Positions 1-7,739 of a stretch of DNA of 50,915 nt are shown piece after piece; the stretch's first letter is position 1, and the number at the start of each line of letters is the position of its first letter. Origin of the DNA: Smithella sp. (lineage in GTDB: Bacteria > Desulfobacterota > Syntrophia > Syntrophales > Smithellaceae); contig JAGPFC010000019.1 in assembly GCA_018056685.1 (NCBI GenBank), positions 1 through 50,915 of the forward strand, in the 5' to 3' direction. The position numbers and the translations under genes are program-made. The notes below the pieces were generated by a model that did not search any database, was not told where the DNA came from, and saw only the letters and a list, made by a program, of their open reading frames with translations.

Positions 1-39
1 AAAGAGTTTCGGCTGTGTATCAGGTTGGTAACCCATCAT
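1..39 (-). CDS. Transposase N-terminus, IS1182-like (partial, runs off left edge)
   Basis: Thirteen codons are visible, reading MMGYQPDTQPKLF from an ATG at 39-37 (or 36-34). A ggagag ribosome binding site lies at 48-53, eight bases upstream. IS1182/IS5-type transposases commonly begin with a very similar MMG-F/Y-Q...KLF(Y) start, which is the basis of the call. The catalytic DDE domain would be beyond the window, so intactness cannot be judged. It could instead be an unrelated short coding start, but the good Shine-Dalgarno and promoter make a real gene likely. Confidence 0.55.
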   Translation of the reverse strand, partial: MMGYQPDTQPKLF

Positions 40-70
40 GGCTGTTTCTCTCCAAGAATTTGTTGCTATT

Positions 71-99
71 TTTATAGCCGCTCTTTATAATCTTTGCAA
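71..99 (-). promoter_or_regulatory. Sigma-70-type promoter of the transposase-like gene
   Basis: On the minus strand TTGCAA (99-94) is followed after exactly 17 bases by TATAAA (76-71). This leads into the ggagag site and ATG of the transposase-like gene at 39. The spacing is optimal and the -10 matches consensus at five of six positions. Confidence 0.5.
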
Positions 100-121
100 A
101 ACTTATTTGGGCAACAGGCCG

Positions 122-375
122 TCAAGAGATTGATTTTTTTACGTATTACCGATTGTAAGTTTGAATGATTTTCAAGTCTGAAGAATTGAAACTTTCAGGA
201 AGTTTTTGCCGCTGCCTGCGAAGTATCGGGAACCGACAGGCGTCTGAATTAAGAATTATAAGGTAAAAATGGTATTAAAATAGAAGGTCGGCCAACGTCC
301 AACCACCGCATATCAAGCTGAGACTGAACGTTGACCGAATTACTTTTGTTTAGCATCGATACAAATTATTTTGAT
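122..375. other. Intergenic stretch without a recognisable gene
   Basis: No convincing coding frame is seen. There are short dyads (gcctg at 217-221 against caggc at 237-241, and an imperfect match between 285-299 and 327-335), but no terminator with a U-run. It is probably the host DNA flanking the insertion sequence plus the 3' side of the lipoprotein gene. Confidence 0.4.
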
Positions 376-795
376 TCAGTTGCATTCAACAACTATGTCC
401 GGCATATTGGAACCAAATACACCAGAGCCACCTGAAGTAATGGAACAATATGGAAGCGCTGGTTCATCAAAAGGTATTTCTACTTCATAATCCATACCTG
501 GATCAGCGTTGGCTGTAATAGTCCCTGAATTACCTATTTCAAGTGGTTCAGAGAGGCAGGCTTCCTTATAATCATTCCCCCCCCTATTGTCATATTTTAC
601 ACAAATATTAAGCGACCAAACGTGTTCATTTGTTCCCGTAACAATCACATTCAGTCCATACGTTTCAGACAAGACCTGGTCATTACCGTGATTTTCAGAA
701 TCATCGCTATCGCCACCACCACTACTGCAATTGACTAGAAAAAAGGCAAAGAGAACTATTAATAATACAGTATGTACATATTTAATTTTTTTCAT
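376..795 (-). CDS. Small putative lipoprotein of unknown function
   Basis: The 139-residue product starts with a lysine-rich n-region and a hydrophobic stretch ending in a lipobox (LVNC, cysteine near residue 23). A Ser/Gly/Asp-rich linker follows, as is typical of an exported lipid-anchored protein. The mature part (about 40-139) has five cysteines in a possible small beta domain and no recognised family. The start is supported by an aggggga Shine-Dalgarno about six bases upstream of the ATG at 795. It is monocistronic, between the insertion sequence and the two-component operon. Function unknown; only lipoprotein export is supported. Confidence 0.7.
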   Translation of the reverse strand: MKKIKYVHTVLLIVLFAFFLVNCSSGGGDSDDSENHGNDQVLSETYGLNVIVTGTNEHVWSLNICVKYDNRGGNDYKEACLSEPLEIGNSGTITANADPGMDYEVEIPFDEPALPYCSITSGGSGVFGSNMPDIVVECN

Positions 796-1227
796 GAAAT
801 CCCCCTGTCAGTTTAAATGCAAAACGAACTTTTGTTTTATGGCTTCTTAAAAAATTATCTTTCAGTAAATAAACTATCTGCAGAATTGATGATGAGTATT
901 AAAGCCTCCAAAGGACAGATGTCCCTTGGAGGCTAATAATCGGCAGTTTAAAACAATATCTTCGTTGCATCGTATGCTCGATAAAGTTAAATTATAAGGC
1001 AAAGTAATGCTTGAAGCAATGGAGTGTTAGTAAGAATTTTCGTTAGAATTGTGTTTTGATACATCAAATGTTTATTTCTGTCAATCCCTTCAGGGGGATG
1101 TTTATTGCCAATTGAAAGGCAGTATAATTTTCAAGATTGACTTTGTGTGGATAACAGGAAGTTAGCCACGGTTCATGATCATCTTTACTCATGCAGTCAA
1201 GAAAGCGCCATGCTGTAAAAATAATGA
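796..1227. other. Intergenic stretch between lipoprotein and response-regulator genes
   Basis: This 432-bp gap has no credible gene; short minus-strand frames overlap the end of the regulator gene and lack start signals. It contains the hairpin at 903-934. It must also carry the promoter of the lipoprotein gene, but I cannot pick out clear -35/-10 boxes. Confidence 0.5.
903..934 (-). terminator. Strong hairpin, possible terminator of the two-component operon
   Basis: Fifteen-base arms at 903-917 and 920-934 pair with a single A/C mismatch, which becomes a U-G wobble on the minus-strand RNA. On that strand the stem is followed by TTTAAT, a weak U-tract. Transcription from the kinase/regulator operon would run into it 300 bp after the regulator stop. 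It could also be a leader structure for the lipoprotein gene. Confidence 0.4.
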
Positions 1228-1911
1228 TTATTTTTTTGATGCTGTTTCTTTTTCCACCCAATTGAGCGCGTAACGCAGGAGCTCAATACTGCTCTTGAAT
1301 TGCAGTTTCTCCTTAATCCGTTCCCGATACGTGCCAATGGTCTTGACGCTGAGATGAAGCCGCAAACCGATTTCACTGATGCTGAGTCCTTCACCGATAA
1401 GCTGGAAAACCTCAATCTCCCGGTCGGTCAGGGCCTGCAGGGGTGATTCCGTTGCATCTTTAGGCCCATCCACAAAGCGCGAGAGAATCTGTTCCGTCAT
1501 TTTCGGGCTGGCGTAAATGCCGCCGGAACGCACCTGACAGATGGCGTGAACGATGGACTCGGAGGCTTCCTGCTTCATGACATAACCCTTGGCGCCTGCC
1601 CGAAAGGCCCGTTCAGCATAAAGCGACTCATCGTGCATGGAAATGACCAGCATGGTAGCCTTCTTGTTGAATTTGCGGATTTCCTTGATGAGATCGATAC
1701 CGCTCATATCTTTCAGGGTAATATCCACAATAATCATATCCGGCTTCAGATCGGTCACGGCTTTCATGGCACTTTGATAGTCATCAGCCTCACCGCAAAC
1801 GCAAAGGTCATTTTCCTGATTGATGAGTTGGGTGAGGCCCTGCCTGAAGATCGGATGGTCATCGACGATGAGAATTCTGTGCTTACCGGTGTGATTTGTT
1901 TTTGCCGCCAT
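1228..1911 (-). CDS. NarL/FixJ-type response regulator
   Basis: This 227-residue DNA-binding regulator is probably phosphorylated by the kinase encoded just upstream. The receiver domain (about 12-127) shows the acidic pair in IVDDHP, the phospho-acceptor Asp in VDITL and the conserved Lys in GYVMK. A LuxR-type helix-turn-helix fills about 155-217, with the ALTDREIEVFQLIGEGLS signature. The gene begins four bases after the kinase stop codon, so the two are surely co-transcribed and translationally coupled. Such pairs often regulate metabolism or stress responses, but the target genes and signal cannot be read from the window. Confidence 0.93.
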   Translation of the reverse strand: MAAKTNHTGKHRILIVDDHPIFRQGLTQLINQENDLCVCGEADDYQSAMKAVTDLKPDMIIVDITLKDMSGIDLIKEIRKFNKKATMLVISMHDESLYAERAFRAGAKGYVMKQEASESIVHAICQVRSGGIYASPKMTEQILSRFVDGPKDATESPLQALTDREIEVFQLIGEGLSISEIGLRLHLSVKTIGTYRERIKEKLQFKSSIELLRYALNWVEKETASKK

Positions 1912-1915
1912 AAAG

Positions 1916-3391
1916 TCAGTCCTTCATGAGATTGAATGTGCAGGTTACCAATGTGCCGCCGTTTTGTTCCGATTCAATCCGCAAAGATGCCCCCATCATG
2001 CGGGCGCGGTAGTGCATAATCCGGAGGCCGATGCCGCCGGCTTTGGTCATATCCTTGATTCCCACGCCGTTATCCAGAATCGACAGCGAAACAATTCCAT
2101 TGTTATTCAGAAGCTCCAGAACAATTTTAGAGGACTTGCCGTGTTCGATGGCATTGTGAATCGATTCCTTGGCAATATAATAAAGATGCGTGGCCAGCGA
2201 ATTATCCTCAATGGGGATATGCCGTGGACAACGGAAACTACATTCGATATTGAAAATGCTCGCTGTGGAATCGACCAACTCTGTCAGGGACGTCTCCAGC
2301 CCCAGAGAAGCAAGATAGACGGGACATAAGCCGCGGGCCAGACGTCTTGTCTTTTCAATCGCGTCTTTCACCAGTTTATTGATTTCACCGGCGTAGCGGG
2401 CATTTTCTTCGGAAAGCGGAATGAGCTTGTCCCGCAGTACCTTGGTCATGACATCGATACCGATGAGATGCTGCCCCAGATCATCGTGGAGCTCATAGCC
2501 GATTTTCTGGCGCTCCCGCTCCGAAGTATCGAGGACTTCTTTCTCCAGCTTCTTGATCGCTGTGATGTCTGTAATAACTCCGAATCCGCCCATGAAGTGC
2601 CCCTGGGAATCATAGACAGCACGCGGTGAAACAAGCGTATAGATGGGGTTGCCTTGTTTATCCATCCACGTTAATTCATAAGATTCTGGCGCATCTTTGT
2701 TTTGGATATTACTTATCCATGTTTCCAGATCACGCTTGCTAATAAAGTCAAGGCTTGGCCGACCGACAATTTTCTCCCTTGGAAGTTGAAGAATCTTGCA
2801 GACCTTATCATTGACATACGTGATGATGCCGAGGCGGTCCTGAATGCCCAATCCTTCATTCATGCTTTCCACAAGCTGACGGAATTTTTCCTCGCTGTCA
2901 CGCAACGCCTTTTCCATTTTGGCTCTTGCCGTGATATCCATCATGGAAGCAATACTCTGCGTGGTTCCCGGGATCATGGCAATGGTCATGAAAACATGAA
3001 TGAGATTCCCATCCTTGTTTTTTATTTTGAATTCGTAATTTCTGGGCGCCGCGGACGGATCCGTCCGTCTGATTCTGTGATAATAAAGAAGACGATCAAC
3101 ATCGTCATCAGCCACATAGCTGGTCCAGGAATGGTTGAGGATTTCTTCACGGCTATAACCGGTAAAATTCGCGAAATCGCTGTTCATCATTGAGATGGTC
3201 GTGTCCTGTTCGATCACGATGGTAGCTGTACCGGAATTTTCAAACAGCGTCTGATAGAAATGCTCGGAATGTGTCAGATCCTCCTCTATCTTTTGATACT
3301 TGCGGATCTTCGACCTCAGATTTTTGATTTTTTTGCGGGATTTTTCCAGTTCTTCAATCAACTCTGCTTTGGTTCTATCTTGCGTCGCCAT
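1916..3391 (-). CDS. PAS-domain sensor histidine kinase (HisKA_3/NarX class)
   Basis: This 491-residue kinase has an N-terminal charged coiled coil (about 5-45), two PAS domains (about 45-155 and 170-285), a HisKA_3 dimerisation helix with the phospho-accepting His in YELHDDLGQH near residue 300, and an ATPase domain. The ATPase domain has an N-box (KESIHNAIEHG) and a G-box (LDNGVGI). No transmembrane segment is visible, so sensing is probably cytosolic through the PAS domains; the ligand is unknown. A ggagg Shine-Dalgarno five bases before the ATG supports the start. It is the first gene of a two-gene operon with the NarL-type regulator downstream. Confidence 0.93.
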   Translation of the reverse strand: MATQDRTKAELIEELEKSRKKIKNLRSKIRKYQKIEEDLTHSEHFYQTLFENSGTATIVIEQDTTISMMNSDFANFTGYSREEILNHSWTSYVADDDVDRLLYYHRIRRTDPSAAPRNYEFKIKNKDGNLIHVFMTIAMIPGTTQSIASMMDITARAKMEKALRDSEEKFRQLVESMNEGLGIQDRLGIITYVNDKVCKILQLPREKIVGRPSLDFISKRDLETWISNIQNKDAPESYELTWMDKQGNPIYTLVSPRAVYDSQGHFMGGFGVITDITAIKKLEKEVLDTSERERQKIGYELHDDLGQHLIGIDVMTKVLRDKLIPLSEENARYAGEINKLVKDAIEKTRRLARGLCPVYLASLGLETSLTELVDSTASIFNIECSFRCPRHIPIEDNSLATHLYYIAKESIHNAIEHGKSSKIVLELLNNNGIVSLSILDNGVGIKDMTKAGGIGLRIMHYRARMMGASLRIESEQNGGTLVTCTFNLMKD

Positions 3392-3476
3392 GAAGCCTCC
3401 ATCGCTTTAACGGGGAGAATTGTATCTGAGAAAGCGTTGCTTGTCCATTGCAGAGTATCATGAAAAAATAGGTTTT

Positions 3477-4532
3477 TCATTCCCTGGTGGCTTTTCTAAG
3501 ATCGATATGACAGTAGCCGCGGGGATTCTTCTTTAAATAGTCCTGATGGTATTCTTCCGCCGGATAGAATTCCTTCGCCGGCACAATCTCGGTCACGATC
3601 TTTTTAGAATATTTGCCTGAGCTTGTAAGATTTTCCAAAGATGCCTTTGCCGCTTTTTCCTGTTCCGGAGTCGCATAAAAGATCGCTGACCGGTATTGAC
3701 TGCCGATATCATTACCCTGTTTATTAAGACTCGTTGGATCGTGCAATTCCCAAAAATGTTGAAGCAGCCGTTCGTAACTGACAACTTTCGGATCAAAAGT
3801 TATGCGGACAGCTTCGGCATGGCCTGTTTTATCAGCACAGACTTCCTCATAAGAAGGATGTTTTTTTGTGCCGCCCGTGTAACCCGATTCACTGTTGATC
3901 ACGCCCTTTACGCGGCTGAAATATTCCTCGACACCCCAGAAACAACCGGCTGCAAAGATGGCCGTTTCCATATTTCCGGAAGATTGATTGTCAAATAATT
4001 TTAAATACTCACCATACCCCGCTTCTTGCATCTTCTCCCTGGGAATGAATTTTAATGATGCGGAATTGATGCAGTATCTTTTGCCCGTGGGCGCCGGTCC
4101 ATCGTCAAAAACATGACCCAGGTGAATATCCGCGGTTGAGCTTCTTACTTCCGTGCGCTTCATAAAAAGATTATGATCAGATTTTTCCGAAACAACTTTC
4201 TTTTCAATCGGTTTGGTAAAGCTGGGCCAACCCGAACCGGAATCAAATTTGTCCGAAGAGCTGAAAAGCGGTTCTCCGGAAACGATGTCCACATAGATGC
4301 CTTCCCTGTGATTATTCCAGTAATCATTCCGGAAGGGGGCCTCGGTTGCGTTACCGAAAGCCACATCGCACTGAAGCGGCGTCATCTTTTTCTTCGCTTC
4401 TTCCCTCATTGTTTTTTGATCCACCGTTTGTCCTCCTTTTTCCCGCTCACTGGAGACTTTCGCGAGCAAAAATACCCACATAAAGCCGAAAATCAAAATG
4501 ATTATCATGACGGGAAGGTATCTGTTTTTCAT
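3477..4532 (-). CDS. msrBA: Membrane-anchored MsrB-MsrA fusion, peptide methionine sulfoxide reductase
   Basis: This bifunctional enzyme reduces both diastereomers of methionine sulfoxide in proteins. From the chosen start it has 351 residues: an N-terminal transmembrane helix (about 6-24), MsrB (about 48-170) with catalytic Cys in KRYCINSAS, then MsrA (about 185-340) with catalytic Cys in GCFWG and a likely resolving Cys in NPRGYC. The anchor suggests a periplasm-facing enzyme. The MsrB part lacks the two CxxC zinc pairs of many homologues ([10 protein letters not shown] where CxxC usually sits) and has SGSGWPSF, with no resolving Cys there. A longer reading from 4592 would overlap the divergent TPR gene; the ATG at 4532 has a ggtgaa site and leads straight into the membrane helix. 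Confidence 0.92.
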   Translation of the reverse strand: MKNRYLPVMIIILIFGFMWVFLLAKVSSEREKGGQTVDQKTMREEAKKKMTPLQCDVAFGNATEAPFRNDYWNNHREGIYVDIVSGEPLFSSSDKFDSGSGWPSFTKPIEKKVVSEKSDHNLFMKRTEVRSSTADIHLGHVFDDGPAPTGKRYCINSASLKFIPREKMQEAGYGEYLKLFDNQSSGNMETAIFAAGCFWGVEEYFSRVKGVINSESGYTGGTKKHPSYEEVCADKTGHAEAVRITFDPKVVSYERLLQHFWELHDPTSLNKQGNDIGSQYRSAIFYATPEQEKAAKASLENLTSSGKYSKKIVTEIVPAKEFYPAEEYHQDYLKKNPRGYCHIDLRKATRE

Positions 4533-4675
4533 ATTTTCACCATTCATAAGAAATATAATGAGCGTCCATGAATAGGGCAAGAGTATTTTCAAACTTTATT
4601 CGCAGGATAAGTAGTGCTATTATGTTTTCAGATAAAGTAAAAAGAAAGTCCGAACATTTTTTAAAGGGAGATCGT

Positions 4676-5257
4676 GTGAAGAAAATATTTATTATTTTTC
4701 TCTTATTACTGGGCTCCAATATCTGCATCGCTGAATCACATCAAGGCGGGGAGGAATGGTTTAAAAAAGGGAAGGAATTTTTTGCCGCAAAAAATTATCA
4801 TGCAGCAATCGGTGCATTTACCCATACGATCAAGCTTGACCCAAAACATGCAAAGGCCTATAACAACCGTGGAGCCGCTTATCATAATCTGGGTCATTAT
4901 GAGCAGGCTCTGACTGATTATGACAAGGCGATTGTCCTGAACCCCAAAAATGCAAAATTTTACCATAACCGGGGGGCTGCCCATTACAATCTTTACCGAT
5001 TTGAGCAGGCCATCAAGGATTTTGACAAAGCCATTGATCTCGATCCTGAAGATGCCGGTATATATGTGGACAGAGGCATCGCTTATGACCGAATCAGTCA
5101 ATACGACATGGCTCTCGCGAATATGAAAAGAGCCGCCCGACTCGGAAATCAACAGGCAAAAAACTATTTAAACAGGCATGGCATTGTTGCACCCGCCAGA
5201 GAGGGCAAACGCAGCCTGGGAATCAATGCTTTCACGAAAAAAAAGAGAACCAATTGA
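4676..5257 (+). CDS. Exported TPR protein
   Basis: The 193-residue product starts at GTG (4676) behind an aaagggag Shine-Dalgarno; this places a clean signal peptide (KKIFIIFLLLLGSNICIAES) at the N-terminus, whereas an upstream ATG at 4568 adds 36 unlikely residues overlapping the divergent gene's start. Four TPR-like units run from about residue 25 to 160, with the usual AYNNRGAAY and DYDKAI signatures. A basic C-terminal tail follows. It probably works as a periplasmic protein-interaction scaffold. It lacks the four-cysteine cap of the TPR protein at 7277. No partner is evident. Confidence 0.82.
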   Translation: MKKIFIIFLLLLGSNICIAESHQGGEEWFKKGKEFFAAKNYHAAIGAFTHTIKLDPKHAKAYNNRGAAYHNLGHYEQALTDYDKAIVLNPKNAKFYHNRGAAHYNLYRFEQAIKDFDKAIDLDPEDAGIYVDRGIAYDRISQYDMALANMKRAARLGNQQAKNYLNRHGIVAPAREGKRSLGINAFTKKKRTN

Positions 5258-5281
5258 AATTCCTGCATTTCCGGAAAGGTG

Positions 5282-5308
5282 GCGTCATCAATCGACGCAA
5301 GCTTTTTT
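5282..5308 (+). terminator. Possible rho-independent terminator after the TPR gene
   Basis: A short stem gcgtc/gacgc (5282-5286 with 5294-5298) is followed by a six-T run at 5303-5308, 25 bases after the TPR gene's stop. The stem is only five base pairs, so the call is tentative. Confidence 0.35.
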
Positions 5309-5312
5309 CCTG

Positions 5313-5341
5313 TTGACATAACTTAATCTTCAATATATCTT
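5313..5341 (+). promoter_or_regulatory. Candidate promoter of the HD-GYP gene
   Basis: A perfect -35 box TTGACA (5313-5318) is followed after 17 bases by TATCTT (5336-5341). A transcript from here would have a leader of roughly 95 bases before the TTG at 5443. Confidence 0.4.
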
Positions 5342-5442
5342 CCAGTAGAAGTTACTCTGAATAAATATTTCATTTCCATTTTGAACCGTCAGAACGGTTT
5401 TGTGCGGGAAAAATAAAAAAGGATTTCTTAACATATTTCCAT

Positions 5443-7209
5443 TTGAATAAATTAGAGAATCAATCGCCACGGAAGAGCGAAAAATACTTCCGAGATATTA
5501 CAGAAAACTTTTCTGACATCTTCATTATTACGGATCAGGCTGGTCATATAAAATATTGCAGCCGTTCCGCCGAACGTCATACCGGATATAAACCGGAAGA
5601 AATGATCGGAAGAAGCGCTTTCTCATTTGTTCATCCGGATGATGTTCACCGGACTGCCGCTGATTACGCCACAACTCTTCTGAGAGACAAGAAGGCTCTC
5701 ATCCCCGACGCATTACGCATCATCCATAAAAACGGTTCAATCATTTATCTGGATGGGATAGGGACGAATCTTCTGGAAAATCCGGATATCGCAGGTCTGG
5801 TCATCACTGCCCGAGATATCACGAAACGCAAGCAAACAGAAGAAGAGCTGCTTCAAAGCGAGGCAAAATTCCGGGCCATTCTGGAAAGCATCAAAGATGG
5901 CTATTACGAAACCGATCGTGAGGGCAAATTTACTTTCTTGAATGATTCTTTATGCAGAATCCTTGAACGTTCACAAGAAGAACTGTTGGGCACGCATTAC
6001 CGGGAATATTTGGATAAAAATTATCTGGAAACGATTTTCCAGGAAAGCAGTAAAGTATATCAAACGGGAAAACCCATCGAAGATTTCCATTGTCTGATGA
6101 AAAGTAAAGATGGAACCACAAGAGATATTGAAGTTTCGGTGTCACTGATAAAAGATATCTCCGATCATCCCTCGGGTTTCAAAGGTTTTGTGCGTGATAT
6201 TTCCGAGCACAAGAAAATCGAGAAAAAATTAAAAAACGAAGAGCAGATTTTCCGTTCTCTTGCCGATCAGTCTTCGGACATCATTCTGCTTGTCAATAGA
6301 AAAGGTATCATTACCTATGAAAACAAAGCGGTGCATGCAAGCTTAGGGTACAGACATGAGGAAAGAATCGGCGCCAGTTCTCTGGACCATATCCATCCTG
6401 ATGATGTGATACCGATTACCGATGCATTCAGGGTGTTATTTTCTGACAGAAATGCCCCTACCCTGAAAGCGGATGTTCGCCTTCGTAAAGCGGATGGAAA
6501 CTGGCGCACATTTGAACTGGTAGCCAGTAATTTAGTCCGTGGTAATGTCGTTAAGGCGGCCATCATTAATCTTCGGGATATCACCGAACGCAAGCAAACG
6601 GAAGAAAAACTTCAGCAAACCCTCAACAGTCTCAAAAAAGCCGTTTCGGCCACGGTTCAGGTACTCGTATCGGCTCTGGAAGCCAGGGATCCTTATACCG
6701 CAGGCCACCAGTTCCGCTCAGCTAATCTGGCCTGTGCCATCGGCAAAGAAATGGGGCTTACAGAGAACATGATTGAAGGCATTCGTATGGCGGGCACCAT
6801 CCATGATATCGGAAAAATGGCTATCCCGACTGAAATACTGACCAAACCATCCAAGTTGACCCATATCGAATACACGTTGATTAAAGAACATTCAAAAATC
6901 GGATATGAGATGCTCAAAGGCGTTGAATCCTCCTGGCCGCTGGCACAGATCGTTCATCAGCATCATGAAAGAATGGACGGAACAGGTTATCCCCGCAACA
7001 TGAAAGGTGAAGAAATCCTTCTGGAGGCCCGCGTGATGGCGGTTGCCGATGTCGTTGAGGCCATGGCATCCCATCGTCCTTACAGGCCATCTCTGGGCAT
7101 TGAATTCGCACTGGAAGAGATAGAAAAAAACAAGGGGATTCTTTATGACGATGTGGTCGCGGATGCCTGTCTGAAATTATTCCGGGAAAAAGAATACCGG
7201 TTTTCATAA
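5443..7209 (+). CDS. Triple-PAS HD-GYP cyclic-di-GMP phosphodiesterase
   Basis: The 588-residue protein has three consecutive PAS/PAC modules (about 15-130, 137-260 and 268-395), then an HD-GYP domain (about 405-585). Catalytic motifs are present: HDIGK with HD at 454-455, the QHHER histidines, and GYP at 515-517. HD-GYP proteins with these residues hydrolyse c-di-GMP to pGpG or GMP. No membrane helix is seen, so it is a cytosolic sensor-effector. The start is uncertain: TTG at 5443 is the only start-like codon before the first PAS domain and has no good Shine-Dalgarno (an aagga lies about 20 bases upstream). A PilZ-like protein is encoded 4 kb downstream. Confidence 0.9.
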   Translation: MNKLENQSPRKSEKYFRDITENFSDIFIITDQAGHIKYCSRSAERHTGYKPEEMIGRSAFSFVHPDDVHRTAADYATTLLRDKKALIPDALRIIHKNGSIIYLDGIGTNLLENPDIAGLVITARDITKRKQTEEELLQSEAKFRAILESIKDGYYETDREGKFTFLNDSLCRILERSQEELLGTHYREYLDKNYLETIFQESSKVYQTGKPIEDFHCLMKSKDGTTRDIEVSVSLIKDISDHPSGFKGFVRDISEHKKIEKKLKNEEQIFRSLADQSSDIILLVNRKGIITYENKAVHASLGYRHEERIGASSLDHIHPDDVIPITDAFRVLFSDRNAPTLKADVRLRKADGNWRTFELVASNLVRGNVVKAAIINLRDITERKQTEEKLQQTLNSLKKAVSATVQVLVSALEARDPYTAGHQFRSANLACAIGKEMGLTENMIEGIRMAGTIHDIGKMAIPTEILTKPSKLTHIEYTLIKEHSKIGYEMLKGVESSWPLAQIVHQHHERMDGTGYPRNMKGEEILLEARVMAVADVVEAMASHRPYRPSLGIEFALEEIEKNKGILYDDVVADACLKLFREKEYRFS

Positions 7210-7276
7210 TCAATCACGGGCACGGCAATCTGTCATGATTGATCATGTTCAGTCGTAATAAAATAAGTCAGAAGAA

Positions 7277-7705
7277 ATGCTTATGCAACGAACTATTTTA
7301 GCCACTTTTATTATTTTGACTTTTCTTTGTCCGCCGGCAATCAGTGCCAATGGAACAAACTGGGTAAAGAAAGCAAATGCACTATGGGACGGCAAGAAAT
7401 ATACCAACCCGAAAAAGGCCATTGAATATCTGAGCAATTTCATCAGGCAGAAACCGGATGCGGCAGCGGCTTATTACAACAGAGCGATTGCGTACGGACA
7501 AATGGGTCAACACAAGCATGCCCTTGCGGATTATAATCAAACCATCCGTCTCAAACCGGATTTGGCCCAGGCGTATATCAATCGCGGCGTTATTCATCTA
7601 AACCAGGGCAACAAAAAACTGGGATGCTACGATGCGCAAAAGGCCTGCAGATTGAAAAACTGCCTATTGCTGGATATGGCGAAAGTTAAAGGGTTCTGTA
7701 AATGA
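7277..7705 (+). CDS. Exported TPR protein with four-cysteine C-terminal cap
   Basis: The 142-residue product has a signal peptide (cleavage probably after AISA near residue 23), then two to three TPR units (about 35-115). It ends in a tail with four cysteines (GCYDAQKAC, NC, GFCK). The same tail pattern closes all the large GT-C/TPR proteins at 36715-48929, so this gene looks like a stand-alone member of that TPR family without the membrane enzyme domain. It follows the HD-GYP gene by 67 bp on the same strand and may be co-transcribed. An agaag site precedes the ATG at 7277; a second ATG is two codons in. Confidence 0.8.
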   Translation: MLMQRTILATFIILTFLCPPAISANGTNWVKKANALWDGKKYTNPKKAIEYLSNFIRQKPDAAAAYYNRAIAYGQMGQHKHALADYNQTIRLKPDLAQAYINRGVIHLNQGNKKLGCYDAQKACRLKNCLLLDMAKVKGFCK

Positions 7706-7739
7706 AAAGTTTTTGGCCGCGCGATGTCTCTGCGAACCT

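Larger units (their letters stand above)
1..121 (-). mobile_element. End of an insertion sequence (IS1182-like), cut by window edge
   Basis: The stretch holds the 5' end of a transposase-like gene on the minus strand (first codons at 1-39), its ribosome binding site, a good sigma-70 promoter (71-99) and then a GC-rich motif at 106-120 (tttgggcaacaggcc) where the element could end. The outer boundary at about 120 is a guess, because the partner inverted repeat lies outside the window. Element type rests only on the N-terminal residues. Confidence 0.4.

Noticed and set aside
1064..1261. 65-codon minus-strand frame overlapping the regulator C-terminus
   Set aside because: It overlaps the well-supported response regulator, lacks a ribosome binding site and matches no family.
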